Shown here one piece after another: positions 7,807-14,990 of a stretch of DNA of 43,059 nt. Source of the stretch: Streptomyces spongiae (GTDB lineage: Bacteria > Actinomycetota > Actinomycetes > Streptomycetales > Streptomycetaceae); the NCBI RefSeq assembly GCF_009377185.1, contig NZ_VJZC01000026.1:1-43059 (forward strand). The letters run 5' to 3'. Position 1 is the first letter of the stretch; every line of letters starts with the position of its first letter. The notes under the pieces were generated by a model, which was not told the origin of the DNA, did no database searches, and saw nothing but the letters and a program-made list of their open reading frames with translations. A program made the position numbers and the translations under genes.

Positions 7807-8699
7807 CCGTCTCCGCCCACCGCCCCTGGCGCGGCGTCCTCGTCGCCACCGCCCTCCCGCTGAACGACGACCTCTCCGTCGACTACGACAAGTACGCCGA
7901 ACACTGCGCCTGGCTCGTCGAGAACGGCTGCGACGGCGTCGTACCGAACGGCTCGCTCGGCGAGTACCAGGTGCTGACACCCGAGGAGCGCGCCAAGGTC
8001 GTCGAGACGGCCGTGTCCGCGATCGGCGGGTCGCGCGTGATGCCCGGAGTGGCCGCCTACGGCAGTGCCGAGTCCCGCCGCTGGGCCGAACAGGCACGCG
8101 ACGCGGGCTGCACCTCCGTGATGTTGCTCCCGCCCAACGCGTACCGCGCCGACGAACGCTCCGTCCTCGCCCACTACGAAGAGGTCGCCAAGGCCGGGCT
8201 TCCGATCGTGGCGTACAACAACCCCATCGACACCAAGGTCGACCTCGTCCCCGAACTCCTCGCCAAGCTGCACGGCGAGGGGCACATTCAGGGGGTGAAG
8301 GAGTTCTCCGGCGATGTCCGCCGCGCCTACCAGCTCGCCGAACTCGCCCCGGAACTGGACCTGTTGATCGGCGCCGACGACGTCCTGCTGGAGCTCGCGC
8401 TGGCGGGCGCCAAGGGCTGGGTGGCCGGCTACCCGAACGCACTGCCCGGCGCGAGCGTGGAGCTGTACCACGCGGCCGTGGACGGCGACCTCACGACGGC
8501 CAAGCGGCTCTACGAGCAGCTGCACCCGCTGCTGCGCTGGGACTCCAAGGTCGAGTTCGTGCAGGCCATCAAGTTGTCCATGGACATCGTGGGCCGTCAC
8601 GGGGGACGCTGCCGTCCACCGCGGGTGCCGCTGCTGCCGGAGCAGGAGGCCACGATCCGCGCCGCCACCGAGAAGGCCGTGGCCGCGGGGCTCGCGTAA
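7803..8699 (+). CDS. DapA-family lyase, probable pyrroline-4-hydroxy-2-carboxylate deaminase
   Basis: 298 residues, ATG at 7803. Class I aldolase barrel of the dihydrodipicolinate synthase family: the Schiff-base lysine is Lys166 in GVKEFSG and the proton-relay tyrosine is Tyr138 in VAYNNP. Between epimerase and D-hydroxyproline dehydrogenase genes, this family member is expected to deaminate and dehydrate pyrroline-4-hydroxy-2-carboxylate to alpha-ketoglutarate semialdehyde. The functional call depends on context, since close paralogues make other keto acids. A TAA stop precedes the strong ribosome site of the epimerase gene. Confidence 0.83.
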   Translation: MTVSAHRPWRGVLVATALPLNDDLSVDYDKYAEHCAWLVENGCDGVVPNGSLGEYQVLTPEERAKVVETAVSAIGGSRVMPGVAAYGSAESRRWAEQARDAGCTSVMLLPPNAYRADERSVLAHYEEVAKAGLPIVAYNNPIDTKVDLVPELLAKLHGEGHIQGVKEFSGDVRRAYQLAELAPELDLLIGADDVLLELALAGAKGWVAGYPNALPGASVELYHAAVDGDLTTAKRLYEQLHPLLRWDSKVEFVQAIKLSMDIVGRHGGRCRPPRVPLLPEQEATIRAATEKAVAAGLA

Positions 8700-8737
8700 A
8701 CGCGTCAGCGCGCAAGGAGGCCAAGGAGGCCAGGGCC

Positions 8738-9739
8738 ATGCGCAGCAAACTCGTCCTGCACGCCGTCGACTCGCACACCGAGGGCATGCCCACCCGGGTG
8801 GTCACCGGCGGCATCGGCACCATCCCCGGCGCCACCATGAACGAGCGTCGCCTGTACTTCCGCGAACACCGCGACGACATCAAGCAGTTGCTGATGAACG
8901 AGCCTCGCGGGCACGCGTCGATGAGCGGCGCCATCCTGCAGCCGCCCACCCGCCCCGACTGCGACTGGGGCGTCGTCTACATCGAGGTCTCCGGCTACCT
9001 CCCCATGTGCGGACACGGCACGATCGGTGTGGCGACCGTGCTGGTGGAGACCGGCATGGTCGAGGTCGTCGAGCCGGTCACCACGATCCGCCTCGACACA
9101 CCGGCGGGCCTCGTCGTCGCCGAGGTCGCGGTCAAGGACGGCCACGCCACGGCCGTCACCCTCCAGAACGTCCCGTCGTTCTCGGTCGCCCTCGACCGCA
9201 AGGCCACGCTCGCCGACGGACGCACGGTGACCTACGACCTCGCGTTCGGCGGCAACTTCTACGCGATCCTGCCGCTGGACGAGTTCGGACTGCCCTTCGA
9301 CCGGGCCCGCAAGGACGACATCCTCGCGGCCGGCCTCGCGCTGATGGACGCCGTCAACGCCGAGGACGAGCCGGTCCACCCCGAGGACCCGTCCATCCAC
9401 GGCTGCCACCACGTCTACCTGGCCGCCCCCGGCTCGACGGCCCGCCACTCACGGCACGCGATGGCGATCCACCCGGGCTGGTTCGACCGCTCGCCCTGCG
9501 GCACCGGCACCAGCGCCCGCATGGCACAGCTGCACGCGCGCGGCGAACTCCCGCCGCACACCGAGTTCGTGAACGAGTCCTTCATCGGCACCCGCTTCAC
9601 CGGACGACTCCTCGGCACCACCGAGGTCGCCGGCCGCCCCGCCGTCCTGCCCAGCATCACTGGCCGCGCCTGGATCACGGGCACGGCCCAGTACCTGCTG
9701 GACCCCGACGACCCCTTCCCGGCGGGCTTCGTGCTGTAG
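8738..9739 (+). CDS. 4-hydroxyproline 2-epimerase (proline racemase family)
   Basis: 333 residues. Both catalytic cysteines of the racemase/epimerase type are present: Cys91 in MCGHGTIG and Cys254 in DRSPCGTGTSA. A Ser or Thr at the first place would have meant a trans-3-hydroxyproline dehydratase instead. The enzyme converts trans-4-hydroxy-L-proline to cis-4-hydroxy-D-proline, the substrate of the dehydrogenase encoded upstream. The ribosome site is doubled: AAGGAGG occurs at 8714-8720 and 8723-8729, the second 8 bp before the ATG. The length is typical of the family. Confidence 0.92.
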   Translation: MRSKLVLHAVDSHTEGMPTRVVTGGIGTIPGATMNERRLYFREHRDDIKQLLMNEPRGHASMSGAILQPPTRPDCDWGVVYIEVSGYLPMCGHGTIGVATVLVETGMVEVVEPVTTIRLDTPAGLVVAEVAVKDGHATAVTLQNVPSFSVALDRKATLADGRTVTYDLAFGGNFYAILPLDEFGLPFDRARKDDILAAGLALMDAVNAEDEPVHPEDPSIHGCHHVYLAAPGSTARHSRHAMAIHPGWFDRSPCGTGTSARMAQLHARGELPPHTEFVNESFIGTRFTGRLLGTTEVAGRPAVLPSITGRAWITGTAQYLLDPDDPFPAGFVL

Positions 9740-9774
9740 GCAGAGCCGATGATCTCCGATGACCGAAGGAGCGT

Positions 9775-10458
9775 GTGACACCCATGGCCCCGCAGCACAG
9801 ACCCGCCCTGCCCGTGCTGGGCGGCAGGAAGCCCAGCTACCGGGAACGGGTCGCGGACGCGCTGCGGGCCGCCCTGATCGCCGGCGAACTCCGCCCCGGC
9901 GAGGTGTACTCGGCGCCCGGCCTCGCCGCCCGCTTCGGGGTCTCCGCCACCCCGGTGCGCGAGGCCATGCTCGACCTCGCCAAGGAGGGCCTGGTCGACA
10001 CCGTCCCCAACAAGGGCTTCCGGGTCACCGTCGTCTCCGAGCAGCAACTCGACGAGTACACCCACATCCGCTCCCTGATCGAGATCCCCACGACGGCCGA
10101 CCTCGCGACCACAGCCGCCCCCTCCGACCTGGAGGCCCTACGCCCCCTCGCCCAGGAGATCGTCACCTCCGCGGCGACGGGCGACCTCATCGCCTACGTC
10201 GAGGCGGACCTCAGCTTCCACCTCGGCTTGCTGGCCCTGTCGGGCAACACCCACCTGGTGGAGGTCGTACGGGACCTACGCCGCCGCTCCCGCCTGTACG
10301 GCCTGACAGCACTGGCAGACGCGGGCCGACTGGAGACATCGGCGAAGGAGCACCTGCAACTCCTGGATGCGCTGGTGGCACGCGACACAGAAGCAGCACG
10401 CAAGGTGATAACCCAACACCTGGGCCACGTAAGAGGCTTGTGGGCAACGACCCGATAG
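9775..10458 (+). CDS. GntR-family regulator, FCD (FadR) subgroup
   Basis: 227 residues from GTG at 9775, with ATG at 9784 as the alternative; AAGGAG ends 3 bp before the first and 12 bp before the second, so the start is open. Winged HTH: RVADALRAALIAGELRPGEV, then LAARFGVSATPVREAMLDL. The C-terminal all-helical FCD ligand domain has metal-site-like residues around DLSFHLGLLALSGN and the final TQHLGHVRG. As the last gene of the hydroxyproline operon it is the obvious candidate regulator, sensing hydroxyproline or a pathway intermediate. Codon choice changes over the last 45 codons toward A-ending triplets (GCA, ACA, CAA, ATA, AGA). Confidence 0.88.
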   Translation: MTPMAPQHRPALPVLGGRKPSYRERVADALRAALIAGELRPGEVYSAPGLAARFGVSATPVREAMLDLAKEGLVDTVPNKGFRVTVVSEQQLDEYTHIRSLIEIPTTADLATTAAPSDLEALRPLAQEIVTSAATGDLIAYVEADLSFHLGLLALSGNTHLVEVVRDLRRRSRLYGLTALADAGRLETSAKEHLQLLDALVARDTEAARKVITQHLGHVRGLWATTR

Positions 10459-10508
10459 GGGCGCGGGGAACTGCGCGACAAGCCACCGATTACCCGCAGT
10501 CGCCACAC
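10456..10508. repeat. Streptomyces-type intergenic repeat at convergent gene ends
   Basis: Right after the GntR stop comes TAGGGGCGCGGGGAACTGCG, then CGACAAGCC and a CCCGCAGTCG end. From memory, GGGGCGCGGGGAACTGCGCGA is a widely dispersed intergenic element in Streptomyces genomes, often found just past stop codons. It lies between convergent genes and may act in 3-prime end formation. The count in this genome cannot be checked here. Confidence 0.6.
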
Positions 10509-10527
10509 AACATCCCCGACCGAGCTC

Positions 10528-11316
10528 TCAGGCGCCCGCAACCCCCCTCTTCGCAGCCTGAATCTGCTCATACACATGCGTACGCAACTCCGCGAACCGC
10601 GGAGCGACCCGCGTACGCAACTGATCCCGCTCCGCAGGCAGATCCACCTTCAACTGCTCCTGAACCACGGTCGGCGACGCGGAAAGAACCAACACCCGCT
10701 CACCCAGATACACGGCCTCATCAATGTCGTGCGTGACGAACAAGATCGTGATCCCCCGATCCCGCCAAAGCCCCCGCACCAGGTCCTCAAGATCCGCCCG
10801 CGTCTGCGCGTCCACCGCCGCGAACGGCTCATCCATCAACAGCACATCAGGCTCGTAAGCAAGCGCCCGAGCGATGGCCACCCGCTGCTGCATACCCCCG
10901 GACAACTGCCACGGGTACGCCCCAGCGGCATCGCCAAGACCGACGGAGTCCAACGCGTCGGCGACCAGCTCACGCCGCCGCTCCTTGGTCAACGGCTTCT
11001 GCTTGAGCGGAAGTTCGACGTTCTCCCGCACCCGCATCCACGGAAACAGACTGCGCCCGTACTCCTGGAAGACCACCGCCATACCGGGTGGCGGACCGCT
11101 CACCGGCCGCCCCTCCAGCAGGACCTCGCCCGACGTGGGCGTCAGCAGCCCGGCCATGCACTTCAGCAGGGTCGTCTTGCCGCAGCCCGACGGGCCCACC
11201 AGGCAGACGAGTTCACCGGCGTCGACGGTGAACGTGAGGTCCCGTATCGCCTCCACCCGGCGACCGGAGCCCTCGTAGACCTTCCTCAGGCCCGATACGG
11301 ATAGAAGCCCGTCCAT
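10528..11316 (-). CDS. ABC transporter ATPase, SsuB/TauB type
   Basis: 262 residues from ATG at 11316, with GAAGGGG upstream. Walker A GPSGCGKTT at 41-49, signature LSGGMQQRVAIARA, Walker B VLLMDEPFAAVD and the switch histidine in FVTHDIDEA are all present. Q-loop: VFQEYGRSLFPWM. It powers the importer formed by the two permeases and the lipoprotein encoded upstream. Its last 150 codons use many T- and G-ending triplets, unlike its N-terminal part. It is the last gene of the leftward transporter operon. Confidence 0.93.
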   Translation of the reverse strand: MDGLLSVSGLRKVYEGSGRRVEAIRDLTFTVDAGELVCLVGPSGCGKTTLLKCMAGLLTPTSGEVLLEGRPVSGPPPGMAVVFQEYGRSLFPWMRVRENVELPLKQKPLTKERRRELVADALDSVGLGDAAGAYPWQLSGGMQQRVAIARALAYEPDVLLMDEPFAAVDAQTRADLEDLVRGLWRDRGITILFVTHDIDEAVYLGERVLVLSASPTVVQEQLKVDLPAERDQLRTRVAPRFAELRTHVYEQIQAAKRGVAGA

Positions 11317-11339
11317 GGACCGCCCCTTCTCGAGTTTCA

Positions 11340-12116
11340 CTACGACCGCCGGGAGGACGCGCGCAGACCGTGGTACCAGCCGAGCACGCGCCGCTCGACC
11401 AGCTGGAAGACGACCGACAGCAGGAACCCGAGCAGACCGAGGACCAGGATGCCGGTCCACATGTCGGGGATCGCGAACGTGCGCTGGAACTGGACGATGG
11501 TGAAGCCGAGCCCGTTGCTGGACGCGGACATCTCGCTGATCACCATCAGGATGATGCCGATGGACAGGGCCTGCCGCAGCCCCGCGAAGATCTGCGGGCT
11601 GGCCGACCGCAGGACCACGTGGCGCAGTCGCGCGGCGCCCGTGATGCCGTACGACCGGGCCGTCTCCGACATGACCGAGTCCACCGCCCGTACGCCCTCG
11701 ACCGTGTTGAGCAGGATCGGCCACACACAGCCGCTCGCGATCACGGCGATCTTCATGGTGTGGCCGATGCCCGCGAACAGCATGATGACCGGTACGAGAA
11801 CGGGCGGCGGCACCGCTCGCAGGAACTCCAGCACCGGCTCGCACACCGCGCGCACGCGCCGGTAGGAGCCGATGACCGTGCCGAGGGCGATCCCGACGAC
11901 GGCCGCGGACACGTACCCCGCGAGCAGCCGCAGGAGGCTGGGCAGGACGTCGTCGCGCAGCCGCTCGGCCGTCCACACGTCCGGGAAGGTCGTGAGGATC
12001 GTGCGCAGCGGCGGCCAGTACACGTCGGTGCTGCCGGCGGAGGCGAACCACCAGGCGGCCACCAGCAGCACGGGCAGCGCGACGGCGAAGAGCAGCCGCA
12101 GGGCCAGGCGTTTCAC
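11340..12116 (-). CDS. ABC transporter permease 1, SsuC/TauC type
   Basis: 258 residues from GTG at 12116 (GAGAGG upstream). The protein starts with a membrane segment (LALRLLFAVALPVLLVAAWW) and has five further hydrophobic stretches. The EAA-loop, which contacts the ATPase, is in SETARSYGITGAARLRHVVL. It differs clearly from the second permease, so the channel is a heterodimer rather than the usual single SsuC homodimer. The ATPase gene follows after 23 bp. Confidence 0.9.
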   Translation of the reverse strand: MKRLALRLLFAVALPVLLVAAWWFASAGSTDVYWPPLRTILTTFPDVWTAERLRDDVLPSLLRLLAGYVSAAVVGIALGTVIGSYRRVRAVCEPVLEFLRAVPPPVLVPVIMLFAGIGHTMKIAVIASGCVWPILLNTVEGVRAVDSVMSETARSYGITGAARLRHVVLRSASPQIFAGLRQALSIGIILMVISEMSASSNGLGFTIVQFQRTFAIPDMWTGILVLGLLGFLLSVVFQLVERRVLGWYHGLRASSRRS

Positions 12117-12151
12117 ACCGCCACCTCTCACACCGCCACTCACACCGCCAC
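12113..12151. repeat. Three copies of a 12-bp repeat at the permease/permease junction
   Basis: TCACACCGCCAC occurs at 12113-12124, 12128-12139 and 12140-12151. On the coding strand each unit reads GTGGCGGTGTGA and carries a possible GTG start and a TGA stop. The third copy supplies the stop of permease 2 and the first the start of permease 1. Confidence 0.8.
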
Positions 12152-12976
12152 CTCCCCGCGCACCGACTGGTGCCAGGCCAGCGCCCGGCGCTCCACCGTC
12201 CGCGCGCCCACGTTGATCAACAGCCCGAGCAGACCGGTGACCACCACCAGGGCGTACATCTCGGGTACGGCCTGCGAGGTCTGGGCGATCATGATGCGCG
12301 CGCCCAGTCCCGGTGCGCCGATGACGAGTTCGGCGGTCACCGCGAGGATCAGGGCGACGGCGGCGGCCAGCCGGACGCCGGTCATGACGTACGGCAGGGC
12401 CGTGGGCCACAGGACGTGGCGGACCCGGGCCCAGGTGCCGAGGCCGTAGGAGCGGGCGGTCTCCTCGGCGACCGGGTCGACGTCCTGGACGCCGTACAGC
12501 ACCTGGATCAGGATCTGCCAGAACGACGCGTACACCACCAGCATGAGCACCGAGCGCAGTTCCGTGCCGTACAGCAGGACCGCGAGCGGGATCAGGGCGA
12601 CCGAGGGGATCGGGCGGAGGAACTCGATCGTGGACGCGGTCGCCTCCCGCAGGAAGGGCACGACCGCGATCACGACCCCGGCGAGGATGCCCGCCGTCAC
12701 CGCGATCGCGAGCCCCAGTGCCCAGCCGGTCAGCGTGTCGCCGAGCGCCGTCCAGAACGCCTGGTCGGCGAGTTCGGTGACGAGCGCGTCCGCGATCCGG
12801 CTGAGCGGCGGGAAGTAGTCCTCGGAGACGATGCCGAGGCGCGGGACCGCCTCGCACAGGACGAGGAAGCCGGCCAGGCCGGCCGCGCCCAGGGCCGCGT
12901 TCGTCAGCCCCGGGCGCCCGGCCCGCCGGGGCGGCGCGGACTCGGGCCGGACGTCGTCGATGTGCGTCTGCTTCAC
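12140..12976 (-). CDS. ABC transporter permease 2, SsuC/TauC type
   Basis: 278 residues; GTG at 12976 overlaps the binding-protein stop as GTGA. After a hydrophilic leader of about 25 residues there are about six membrane segments. The EAA-like loop is EETARSYGLGTWARVRHVLW. It pairs with permease 1 in the inner membrane. The C-terminus ends in VRGEVAV within the first unit of a 12-bp repeat array. Family assignment is firm; the transported compound is probably an organic anion, from the family and the neighbouring aromatic-type oxygenase. Confidence 0.9.
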   Translation of the reverse strand: MKQTHIDDVRPESAPPRRAGRPGLTNAALGAAGLAGFLVLCEAVPRLGIVSEDYFPPLSRIADALVTELADQAFWTALGDTLTGWALGLAIAVTAGILAGVVIAVVPFLREATASTIEFLRPIPSVALIPLAVLLYGTELRSVLMLVVYASFWQILIQVLYGVQDVDPVAEETARSYGLGTWARVRHVLWPTALPYVMTGVRLAAAVALILAVTAELVIGAPGLGARIMIAQTSQAVPEMYALVVVTGLLGLLINVGARTVERRALAWHQSVRGEVAV

Positions 12977-13938
12977 GGCAGCAGCTTGTCCAGGTCGGGG
13001 GTCTGCTTGAACAGACCGTCCTGCACGCCCAGTTTGGCCAGCTGCTCGATGGAGGCGCGGTTCGGCTCGGCGGGGAAGTGGGGCAGGGTGAGCTTGTCCA
13101 GGAGTGTGTCGGGGATCTTCGTGTACGTGGTGACGATCTCGCGGACCTCGTCCGGGTGGCTGTCGGCGTACTTGAGCGACTCGATCGTCGCTTCCTGGAA
13201 CTTCTTCACCAGCTCCGGGTTCTTCTGGGCGTACTGCTGAGAGGTGAAGTACATGGCCACGGTGAGGTTCGGGTCCACGTCGTAGAAGCTCGACGCGATG
13301 GACATGCCGCCCGCGGCCTTGACGGTGGAGAGCGCGGGTTCCGGCGTGCAGGCCGCGTCGACCTGTCCGCCCTCCAGCGCGGCGGGCATCTGGTCGAAGG
13401 GCATCTCGACGAACTCGGTCTTCGACGGGTCTCCGCCGTCCTTGCGGATCGATTCGCTGATCGACGTGTCGCAGATGTTGTTGAGCGTGTTGACCGCGAC
13501 CTTCTTGCCCTCCAGTTGCTTGGGGGACTTGATCGGGCTGCCCTTCTTCACCGTGGTGCCCATGAAGTCGGCGCCCTCCTTGGCCGTGGAGGCGACACCG
13601 TTCGCCACGGCCTTGACGGGCATGTTCTTGGACTGGGCGATCAGCAGGGACGTGGTGTTGCTGAAGCCGAACTGGAACTGGCCGGAGACGACCGCGGGCA
13701 GGATCGCCGCCCCGCCCTGGGCGGGGGTCAGCTCCAGCTTGATTCCGCGCTTGGAGTAGAAGCCCTTCTTCTGGCCGAGATAGACGGGGGCGACGTCCAG
13801 GATGGGAATGACTCCGACCTTCAGCGTGGTGGTACCGCCGGAGGAGCTTGCCGACGACCCGGAGGAGTCGGACGAACCACAGGCCGAGAGGCCGACCAGG
13901 ACGGCGCCGGCACTGAGGCCCGCGAGCAGACGACGCAT
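12973..13938 (-). CDS. ABC transporter substrate-binding lipoprotein (SsuA/NMT1-like)
   Basis: 321 residues from ATG at 13938, preceded by AGGAGGAGTC. The signal peptide MRRLLAGLSAGAVLVG ends in the lipobox LSAC, and a Ser/Gly-rich linker follows. The mature part has the NMT1/SsuA fold signature: KVGVIPILDVAPVYLGQKKG with FYSKRGIKLEL, and GKKVAVNTLNN. It would be anchored outside the membrane and deliver an aromatic carboxylate, sulfonate or similar anion to the two permeases. It diverges from the IclR gene. The ligand cannot be read from the sequence. Confidence 0.92.
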   Translation of the reverse strand: MRRLLAGLSAGAVLVGLSACGSSDSSGSSASSSGGTTTLKVGVIPILDVAPVYLGQKKGFYSKRGIKLELTPAQGGAAILPAVVSGQFQFGFSNTTSLLIAQSKNMPVKAVANGVASTAKEGADFMGTTVKKGSPIKSPKQLEGKKVAVNTLNNICDTSISESIRKDGGDPSKTEFVEMPFDQMPAALEGGQVDAACTPEPALSTVKAAGGMSIASSFYDVDPNLTVAMYFTSQQYAQKNPELVKKFQEATIESLKYADSHPDEVREIVTTYTKIPDTLLDKLTLPHFPAEPNRASIEQLAKLGVQDGLFKQTPDLDKLLP

Positions 13939-13976
13939 GACTCCTCCTGAGGGGAACGCCGGTGTTCCTTGAGGCT

Positions 13977-13996
13977 CTGCGCACGCGTGTGCGCAG
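13977..13996. promoter_or_regulatory. Palindrome upstream of the transporter operon
   Basis: CTGCGCAC-GCGT-GTGCGCAG has perfect 8-bp arms and lies 38 bp upstream of the binding-protein start. Its GTGCG/CGCAC core is the same as in the IclR-proximal repeats at 14097-14143, so the same regulator may bind both. Confidence 0.55.
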
Positions 13997-14068
13997 GCCG
14001 AACAGAAGTACTGGGCGGCAACGTAAAGCCAGGAATCCTGATGGTCAATGCCCACGACTGCACGACCG

Positions 14069-14097
14069 TTGACAGTTGCCGAAGCGTGCTCTTAGCG
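14069..14097 (+). promoter_or_regulatory. Probable promoter of the IclR gene
   Basis: TTGACA at 14069-14074 is followed after 17 bp by TTAGCG at 14092-14097. The -10 is weak, but the operator repeats begin exactly at its end, as expected for an autorepressed promoter. Confidence 0.4.
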
Positions 14098-14143
14098 TGC
14101 GCAGAACGCACACTCGTGCGTACAGAACGCACATTCCGTGCGT
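14097..14143. promoter_or_regulatory. Tandem IclR-type operator repeats
   Basis: Five half-sites occur at 9-11 bp steps: GTGCG (14097), CGCAC (14107), GTGCGT (14116), ACGCAC (14127), GTGCGT (14138). They form two palindromes, GTGCG-CAGAA-CGCAC and GTGCGT-ACAGA-ACGCAC, plus a lone half-site. IclR proteins bind as tetramers to such paired sites. Confidence 0.65.
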
Positions 14144-14162
14144 CGTCCTCGTGGAGGCGACG

Positions 14163-14990
14163 ATGTCCGATGGACCCCGCGAACCGCACTTCGTCCGGTC
14201 CTTCGAGCGTGGTCTCGCGGTCATCCGCGCCTTCGACGCCGAGCACTCCTCACTGACGCTCAGCGAGGTCGCCCGCTCCTGCGACCTGACCCGGGCGGCC
14301 GCCCGCCGCTTCCTGCTCACGCTCGTCGACCTCGGGTACGTCCACACCGACGGCCGTCTGTTCCGGCTCACCCCGCGCGTGCTCGAACTCGGCTACGCGT
14401 ACCTGGCGGGATTCACGCTGCCCGAGCTCGCCGGGCCGCACCTGGAGCAACTGGTGGCCCAGGTGGGGGAGTCGTCGTCGCTGTGCGTCCTGGACGGGGA
14501 CGACATCGTGTACGTGGCGCGGGTGCCCACACGGCGCATCATGGCCGCGACGATCACCGTCGGCACCCGCTTCCCGGCGCACGTCACATCGGTGGGCCGG
14601 GTGATCCTCGCGCATCTGCCGGACGAGGAGATCGACAGACGGCTCGCCCGCGCCGACCTGCGGCCCCTGACCGCCCGCACCCTCGTCTCCCCGGAGCCGC
14701 TCCGGGCCGAACTCCGGCGGGTGCGGCGGCAGGGGTACGCCGTCGTCGACCAGGAGCTGGAGGAGGGCCTCCGATCGGTCGCCGCCCCGGTGCGCGACCG
14801 GGACGGCGAGGTGGTGGCGGCCGTGAACATCCCCGTGGCCGCCGGCCGGAACTCGGCGGAGTCCGTGCGCCGTGACCTGCTGCCCGCTCTGCTGGCCACG
14901 GTCGCCCGGATCGAGTCCGACCTCCGGGCGGCGACCGCGGCTACAGGTCGAGCACCAGCCGCTGTCCCCGGCACCGGGACACACAGATGA
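14163..14990 (+). CDS. IclR-family transcriptional regulator (PcaR/PobR-like)
   Basis: 275 residues from ATG at 14163, chosen for GGAGG 7 bp upstream; a longer frame from 14076 would cross the operators. The winged HTH is at the N-terminus (LTLSEVARSCDLTRAAARRF, then LVDLGYV). The IclR effector domain follows (ATITVGTRFPAHVTSVGRVI and GYAVVDQELEEGLRSVAAPV). PcaR/PobR-like IclR proteins control uptake and breakdown of aromatic acids, which fits the divergent importer and the oxygenase genes beyond. Its last 50 bp overlap the end of the convergent reductase gene. Confidence 0.9.
   Translation: MSDGPREPHFVRSFERGLAVIRAFDAEHSSLTLSEVARSCDLTRAAARRFLLTLVDLGYVHTDGRLFRLTPRVLELGYAYLAGFTLPELAGPHLEQLVAQVGESSSLCVLDGDDIVYVARVPTRRIMAATITVGTRFPAHVTSVGRVILAHLPDEEIDRRLARADLRPLTARTLVSPEPLRAELRRVRRQGYAVVDQELEEGLRSVAAPVRDRDGEVVAAVNIPVAAGRNSAESVRRDLLPALLATVARIESDLRAATAATGRAPAAVPGTGTHR

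Noticed and set aside
9759..10736. 325-codon frame overlapping the GntR gene in another frame
   Set aside because: Pro/Arg/Thr-rich composition; the GntR HTH and FCD features are in the neighbouring frame.
10528..12051. A fused permease-ATPase protein of 507 residues
   Set aside because: The N-terminal half is the wrong frame of the permease gene; the ATPase has its own ATG and ribosome site at 11316.
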